9,505 nt of DNA from JBFKAV01 sp041621405 (GTDB lineage Bacteria; Pseudomonadota; Alphaproteobacteria; Rhodobacterales; Rhodobacteraceae): positions 1-9,505 of the forward strand of contig JBFKAV010000132.1 in the NCBI GenBank assembly GCA_041621405.1, given 5' to 3'. The notes under the pieces were generated by a model. It saw nothing but the letters and a program-made list of their open reading frames with translations. It had not been told where the DNA came from and ran no database searches. Both the position numbers and the translations under genes were made by a program. The first letter of the stretch is position 1, and each line of letters starts with the position of its first letter. Shown here one piece after another: positions 6,582 through 9,505 of this stretch.

Positions 6582-6602
6582 TGTGGTATCTGGTATACCA
6601 CA
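6582..6602. promoter_or_regulatory. GntR operator upstream of the CoA-ligase operon
   Basis: The 20-mer GTGGTATCTGGTATACCACA (6583-6602) contains the perfect palindrome TGGTATACCA (6591-6600) and also an outer dyad, TGTGGTAT-N5-ATACCACA (6582-6602). It lies 29 bases upstream of the beta-subunit ATG and overlaps the predicted -10. Near-identical copies precede the isochorismatase-like gene and gntR. GTATAC-centred palindromes are typical of FCD-type GntR regulators, so the gntR product is the likely ligand. Confidence 0.8.
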
Positions 6603-6619
6603 GCCCCGCTTTCTGTCAA
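6592..6619 (-). promoter_or_regulatory. Promoter of the CoA-ligase operon
   Basis: On the minus strand a consensus TTGACA (6619-6614) is followed after 16 bases by TATACC (6597-6592). Transcription would start near 6585, leaving a leader of about 30 bases. The -10 lies entirely inside the operator, so bound regulator would block RNA polymerase: the layout of a repressed sigma-70 promoter. The rest of the gap between the two genes, 6620-6748, shows no clear feature. Confidence 0.65.
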
Positions 6620-6748
6620 TCTGCCGGCCCCGCCAATCCGCGCGAAACTCCCGCCAGACGACCTCACACCAGTGTTAGCGCGGGACGGGCCTCCGATCCA
6701 TCGCAACCTGCCGTCACGGGTCTCGCGGTCTCCCGACTGCCTGTGCCG

Positions 6749-7306
6749 CTACTTGATGAACGGCAGCATTTTCTTGAACGCCGGCGTTCCGGCGCGGCCC
6801 AGCCATTCGAAGATCACCATTTCGGTGGTCACGATGCCCGCGCCGCAAGCGCTGAGCCGCGCGATGCAGGCGCGCTCGCTCTCGAGCCTGCGCGAAGCAG
6901 TGGCATCGGAGACGACGAAGACCTCGAAGCCCTCCTCGATCAGGCTCGCCGCGGTCTGGACGACGCAGATATGCGCCTCCATACCGGCCAGCACCGCCTG
7001 CTTGCGCGCCAGCGCCCGGAACGCGGCGGCGAAGTCCGGTTCCTCCATGCAAGAGAAGTGCATCTTCTCGACGACCTTCGCGGAGGGAACGCCGCGAAGC
7101 TCAGGCACGGTTCTGCCCAACCCATGCGGATACTGTTCTGTCATCAGGATCGGGACACCGAGCTCCTCGGCCCCGGCGAGCAGCGTGCGGGTGTTGCGGA
7201 TCGTGCGCGCCGGCGCCTGCATCGCCGGAACCAGACGCTCCTGCATGTCGATGACCACGAGGGCCGAATCGTCGGCGCGGATCAGCAGTCCCTTGCCTCG
7301 GGGCAT
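6749..7306 (-). CDS. Isochorismatase-family (cysteine hydrolase) protein, ISOC1/2-like
   Basis: A 185-residue cysteine hydrolase of the isochorismatase-like fold. The triad is visible as Asp20 in VVIDMQ, Lys81 in VEKMHFSC and Cys114 in LAGMEAHICV. The motifs ILMTEQYPHGLG, VVSDATASR and the ending VIFEWLGRAGTPAFK place it in the ISOC1/ISOC2 (YcaC-related) branch, most members of which lack a known substrate; the superfamily includes amidases such as nicotinamidase and N-carbamoylsarcosine amidase. True isochorismate chemistry is unlikely, as no siderophore genes are near. Two ATGs compete: 7306, with GGAAA about ten bases upstream, and 7321 (METAPMPRG), without a ribosome binding site; 7306 is preferred. 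A further open stretch to 7510 would run through the operator and is rejected. The gene is monocistronic and shares the GntR site with the CoA ligase and oxc, so it may release an acid from an amide for that pathway. This last point is a guess. Confidence 0.88.
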   Translation of the reverse strand: MPRGKGLLIRADDSALVVIDMQERLVPAMQAPARTIRNTRTLLAGAEELGVPILMTEQYPHGLGRTVPELRGVPSAKVVEKMHFSCMEEPDFAAAFRALARKQAVLAGMEAHICVVQTAASLIEEGFEVFVVSDATASRRLESERACIARLSACGAGIVTTEMVIFEWLGRAGTPAFKKMLPFIK

Positions 7307-7333
7307 CGGCGCGGTTTCCATCGAAAGCGAGCG

Positions 7334-7353
7334 TCTGGAATACCAGATACCAA
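7334..7353. promoter_or_regulatory. GntR operator upstream of the isochorismatase-like gene
   Basis: On the minus strand this reads TTGGTATCTGGTATTCCAGA, identical at 17 of 20 positions to the site before the CoA-ligase operon, with one change in the palindromic core (TGGTATTCCA). It lies 28 bases upstream of the preferred start at 7306. Confidence 0.7.
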
Positions 7354-7372
7354 GCGACCAGCTTCGTGGCAA
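7344..7372 (-). promoter_or_regulatory. Possible promoter of the isochorismatase-like gene
   Basis: TTGCCA (7372-7367) and TATCTG (7349-7344) are 17 bases apart on the minus strand. The -10 is a weak match but falls inside the operator, as at the other two sites. Transcription would start near 7337, giving a leader of about 30 bases to the ATG at 7306. Confidence 0.4.
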
Positions 7373-7616
7373 GCTTACAGTCAGAGCGCCGGATCGCTCG
7401 GCACCTGTGCGGCATGATGGCGGCAGATCGGGCGATGATCCGGCTGCGCGACAAGCCGCGCCCGGCCGCCGGGAAACCTGGATTCCTGCTTTTCTACAGA
7501 GAGATACCATGGAGGCGCGGCCGTCCAGAGCGGCGCGCTTCCAGTTGAGTTGCTCGAATGCGCTGCAATGCCGGGCCTCTGCGAGGCTGCGGCCGCTTGG
7601 CGGAAGAACGAATCAA
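7373..7616. other. Non-coding divergent spacer between the isochorismatase-like and gntR promoters
   Basis: About 245 bases between two divergent promoters. No convincing gene, RNA or terminator was found; the open frames crossing it have no ribosome binding site and extend through neighbouring genes on the wrong strand. A lone GATACCA half-site occurs at 7503-7509 without its partner arm. A small unrecognised RNA cannot be excluded. Confidence 0.4.
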
Positions 7617-7645
7617 TTGCACGGGCGAAACTCGTGGCCTATGGT
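7617..7645 (+). promoter_or_regulatory. Promoter of gntR-oxc
   Basis: TTGCAC (7617-7622) and TATGGT (7640-7645) are exactly 17 bases apart. Each matches the sigma-70 consensus at four positions. The -10 overlaps the operator that follows, which fits autorepression. Transcription would start near 7652, about 48 bases before the gntR ATG. Confidence 0.6.
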
Positions 7646-7653
7646 ATACCACA
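7634..7653. promoter_or_regulatory. GntR operator upstream of gntR-oxc (autoregulation)
   Basis: GTGGCCTATGGTATACCACA has the perfect palindrome TGGTATACCA (7642-7651) and the outer GTGG and CCAC arms seen in the ligase-operon site; 17 of 20 positions match. Its place over the -10 of the regulator's own gene suggests negative autoregulation. Confidence 0.8.
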
Positions 7654-7699
7654 TAATGAGCACGACGCCTGAAATCGGTCTCGGCTTGGGGGCGCGGGG

Positions 7700-8416
7700 A
7701 TGAAGCTCCGTCCGATCCCCACCAACTTCACGCTCAAGGACCATGTCTACCTCATGCTCCGCGATGCGATCACCGGCATGGACATGTATCGCGACGACGC
7801 CGACCTCAGGCTCGACGAGCGCTCGCTTGCAGAGAAGATCGGCATCTCCCGCACGCCCTTGCGCGAGGCGATCGCGCGGCTCGAGCAGGACGGTCTGGTC
7901 GAGGTGATGCCTCGCAAGGGCGTCTACGTCCGCCGCAAGTCCCTGGGCGAGATCCTCGACATAATCATTGCCTGGGCGGCCTTGGAGAGCATGGCGGCCC
8001 GGCTCGCGACCGAGCGGGCCAGCGACGCCGAAATCGCGAGCCTGCGGCGGATCGCGGCAAAATACAGCGACGTCGAACTGCCGACCCGGATCTCCGAATA
8101 CTCCGACGACAACATCCGCTTCCACCAGCGGATCCTCGAAATCTCGAAATGCGGCACACTGAAGGAGCTGGCCGACGGGCTGTTCCTGCACATGAAGGCG
8201 GTGCGGCTCAGGGCGATGGGCGAGGGCAACCGGGCGCAGCGCTCGGTGGTGGACCACGCGGAGATCATCGAGGCGATCGAGGGGCGCAAGGCAGAGGAGG
8301 CCGCGCGTCTGGTCAGGGAGCACACTATGAAGCTGCACGACCACGTCCACCGGACATGGTCGCGGCTGGAGCTCAGCGAGCGCGCGCCGAGAGCAGCCGA
8401 GACGGCAAAGCGGTAG
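7700..8416 (+). CDS. GntR-family transcriptional regulator, FCD (FadR-type) subfamily
   Basis: A 238-residue regulator with an N-terminal winged helix (about 10-80; LDERSLAEKIGISRTPLREAIARLEQDGL is the GntR signature, followed by the wing MPRKGVYV) and a C-terminal all-helical FCD ligand domain (about 85-220). Likely metal or ligand residues of the FCD pocket are His142 in RFH, His186 in VDHAEI and His208 in REHT. The position four before His142 is Asn138, where many relatives have Asp. FCD regulators usually bind small organic acids and are released from DNA by them. The ATG at 7700 follows a G-rich ribosome binding site (GGGGGCGCGGGG). An operator overlaps its own promoter, and matching sites precede two other units in the window, so it probably acts as a local repressor. 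The gene for oxalyl-CoA decarboxylase starts 37 bases after its stop, almost certainly in the same transcript; oxalate or a close relative is a reasonable effector guess. Confidence 0.94.
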   Translation: MKLRPIPTNFTLKDHVYLMLRDAITGMDMYRDDADLRLDERSLAEKIGISRTPLREAIARLEQDGLVEVMPRKGVYVRRKSLGEILDIIIAWAALESMAARLATERASDAEIASLRRIAAKYSDVELPTRISEYSDDNIRFHQRILEISKCGTLKELADGLFLHMKAVRLRAMGEGNRAQRSVVDHAEIIEAIEGRKAEEAARLVREHTMKLHDHVHRTWSRLELSERAPRAAETAKR

Positions 8417-8453
8417 CGGCAGAACCGGCACGCCAGGGGGGAGGACGAAAGAC

Positions 8454-9505
8454 ATGGCACTTGTCGAGGCGCACGAGGATCTGCGGAAGCGGGCCGAGAC
8501 GGACCCGGAAACCCTGACCGACGGGTTTCATCTCCTCATCGATGCGCTGAAGCTCAACGGCATCAAGACGATCTACAACGTGCCCGGCATCCCGATCACG
8601 GATCTCGGGCGCTACGCCCAGGCGCAGGGCATGCGGGTGATCTCGTTCCGGCACGAGCAGCACGCGGGCTACGCCGCCTCGGTCGCGGGTTTTCTCACCA
8701 AGACGCCGGGCGTCTGCATGACGGTCTCGGCGCCGGGCTTCATGAACGGGCTGACGGCGCTAGCCAACGCCACCACGAATTGCTGGCCGATGATCCTGAT
8801 CTCCGGCTCGTCGGAGCGCGAGATCGTCGATCTCGCCCAGGGCGACTACGAGGAGATGGACCAACTCGCCATCGCGCGGCCGTTCTGCAAGGCGGCCTAC
8901 CGGCTGAACTACGCGCAGGACATCGGCATCGCCGTCGCCCGCGCGATCCGCAGCGCCGTGAGCGGCCGCCCGGGCGGCGTCTACCTCGACATTCCGGGCG
9001 CGATGCTGGGCCAGATCATGGATGCCGAGGAAGGCAAGAAGACGCTCGTCAAGGTAATCGACCCCGCGCCCCGGCAGACCCCGTCACCCGACGCGGTCAA
9101 GCGCGCGATCGACGTTATGAAGGGCGCCAAGCGCCCGCTCATCGTGATCGGCAAGGGCGCGGCCTATGACCAGTCGGACGACCTCATCCGACAGCTCGTG
9201 GAGAAGTCCGGCTATCCATTCCTGCCGATGTCGATGGCCAAGGGCATCCTGCCCGACACGCATCCGCAATGCGCCTCCGCGGCCCGCTCGCTGGTGCTGA
9301 AGGACTCCGACGTCGTCATCATGCTCGGTGCGCGGATCAACTGGCTGCTCTCCCACGGCAAGGGCAAGCAGTGGGGCGAGCCGGGCTCCAAGCGCTTTGT
9401 CCAGATCGACATCGAACCCGAGGAGATGGACTCCAACGTCGAGATCGCGGCGCCCCTCGTGGGTGACGTGGGCTCCTGCGTGGCCGCGATCCTGAAGGCC
9501 ATGGA
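8454..9505 (+). CDS. oxc: Oxalyl-CoA decarboxylase (partial, right edge)
   Basis: This thiamine diphosphate enzyme converts oxalyl-CoA to formyl-CoA and CO2, the committed step of oxalate breakdown. The first 350 codons are present of a protein normally near 570 residues; the C-terminal cofactor-binding domain lies outside. Conservation with known Oxc is strong and includes DGFHLLIDALKLNGI, VPGIPITDLGR, SFRHEQHAGYAAS with Glu68 (the cofactor-activating Glu, Glu56 in the Oxalobacter enzyme), TVSAPGFMNGLTALA, SGSSEREIVDLAQGDYEEMDQ with Tyr132 and Glu133 (Tyr120 and Glu121 in Oxalobacter), GKGAAY, and ARINWLLSHGKGKQWGEPGS. The N-terminus is about 12 residues longer than the Oxalobacter protein. 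The ATG at 8454 has GGGGGGAGG about ten bases upstream. It is the second gene after gntR. The usual partner, formyl-CoA:oxalate CoA-transferase (frc), is not in the window and may follow on the right. Confidence 0.96.
   Translation, partial: MALVEAHEDLRKRAETDPETLTDGFHLLIDALKLNGIKTIYNVPGIPITDLGRYAQAQGMRVISFRHEQHAGYAASVAGFLTKTPGVCMTVSAPGFMNGLTALANATTNCWPMILISGSSEREIVDLAQGDYEEMDQLAIARPFCKAAYRLNYAQDIGIAVARAIRSAVSGRPGGVYLDIPGAMLGQIMDAEEGKKTLVKVIDPAPRQTPSPDAVKRAIDVMKGAKRPLIVIGKGAAYDQSDDLIRQLVEKSGYPFLPMSMAKGILPDTHPQCASAARSLVLKDSDVVIMLGARINWLLSHGKGKQWGEPGSKRFVQIDIEPEEMDSNVEIAAPLVGDVGSCVAAILKAM

Noticed and set aside
6709..6733. Possible terminator after the isochorismatase-like gene (CGGG/CCCG arms and repeated GTCTC)
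   Set aside because: The stem is only four consecutive pairs, with mismatches inside and no T-run.
7503..7509. Fourth operator copy (GATACCA)
   Set aside because: Only a half-site, with neither the palindromic core nor the outer arm.
7322..7510. N-terminal extension of the isochorismatase-like protein
   Set aside because: It would translate the operator and promoter and shows no family similarity; the conserved fold begins just after the ATG at 7306.
6672..7703. 343-codon plus-strand frame covering the isochorismatase-like gene and the whole regulatory spacer
   Set aside because: It runs through two promoters and operators and its translation is low-complexity; the hydrolase triad is clear on the other strand.
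7613..8455. 280-codon minus-strand frame opposite gntR
   Set aside because: Antisense shadow; the GntR winged helix and FCD domain on the plus strand are unambiguous.

Overview
The window is GC-rich bacterial DNA that is almost fully coding. Codon use, protein style and gene content (LIV-type transport, FCD-type GntR and AraC regulators, oxalyl-CoA decarboxylase) fit an alphaproteobacterium. This is inference; no rRNA or other marker gene is present. No tRNA, rRNA, CRISPR array, insertion sequence or phage gene was seen.

Layout. (1) 1-2414, minus strand: an NAD(P)-dependent aldehyde dehydrogenase with a TTG start and a strong ribosome binding site. It overlaps by four bases (ATGA) the start of a periplasmic substrate-binding protein of the branched-chain amino acid/amide ABC family, which runs off the left edge. 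(2) 2599-3462, plus strand: an AraC-family regulator divergent from that operon, with an unclear start. (3) 3499-6552, minus strand: an operon of three genes, a SucC-like CoA-ligase beta subunit, a SucD-like alpha subunit and a PIG3-type quinone oxidoreductase. (4) 6749-7306, minus strand: an isochorismatase-family hydrolase on its own. (5) 7700-9505, plus strand: an FCD-type GntR regulator, then oxalyl-CoA decarboxylase (oxc), cut by the right edge.

The most informative signal is a 20-bp near-palindromic site built around TGGTATACCA. It occurs just upstream of the ligase operon, the isochorismatase-like gene and gntR-oxc, and overlaps a plausible -10 element each time. The simplest reading is that the GntR protein represses these three units and itself, so they form one regulon. 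Because oxc is in it, the regulon is probably about oxalate or a compound that yields oxalyl-CoA.

The ligase pair is not ordinary succinyl-CoA synthetase: it keeps the phospho-histidine and ATP-grasp residues but has lost several normally invariant segments around the substrate and CoA site. A testable proposal is that it is an ADP-forming ligase making the CoA thioester used by Oxc, possibly oxalyl-CoA itself. The hydrolase may release the acid from an amide such as oxamate. These two steps are hypotheses. The left block (AraC, aldehyde dehydrogenase, transporter) lacks the GntR site and is probably a separate module for uptake and oxidation of an unidentified substrate.
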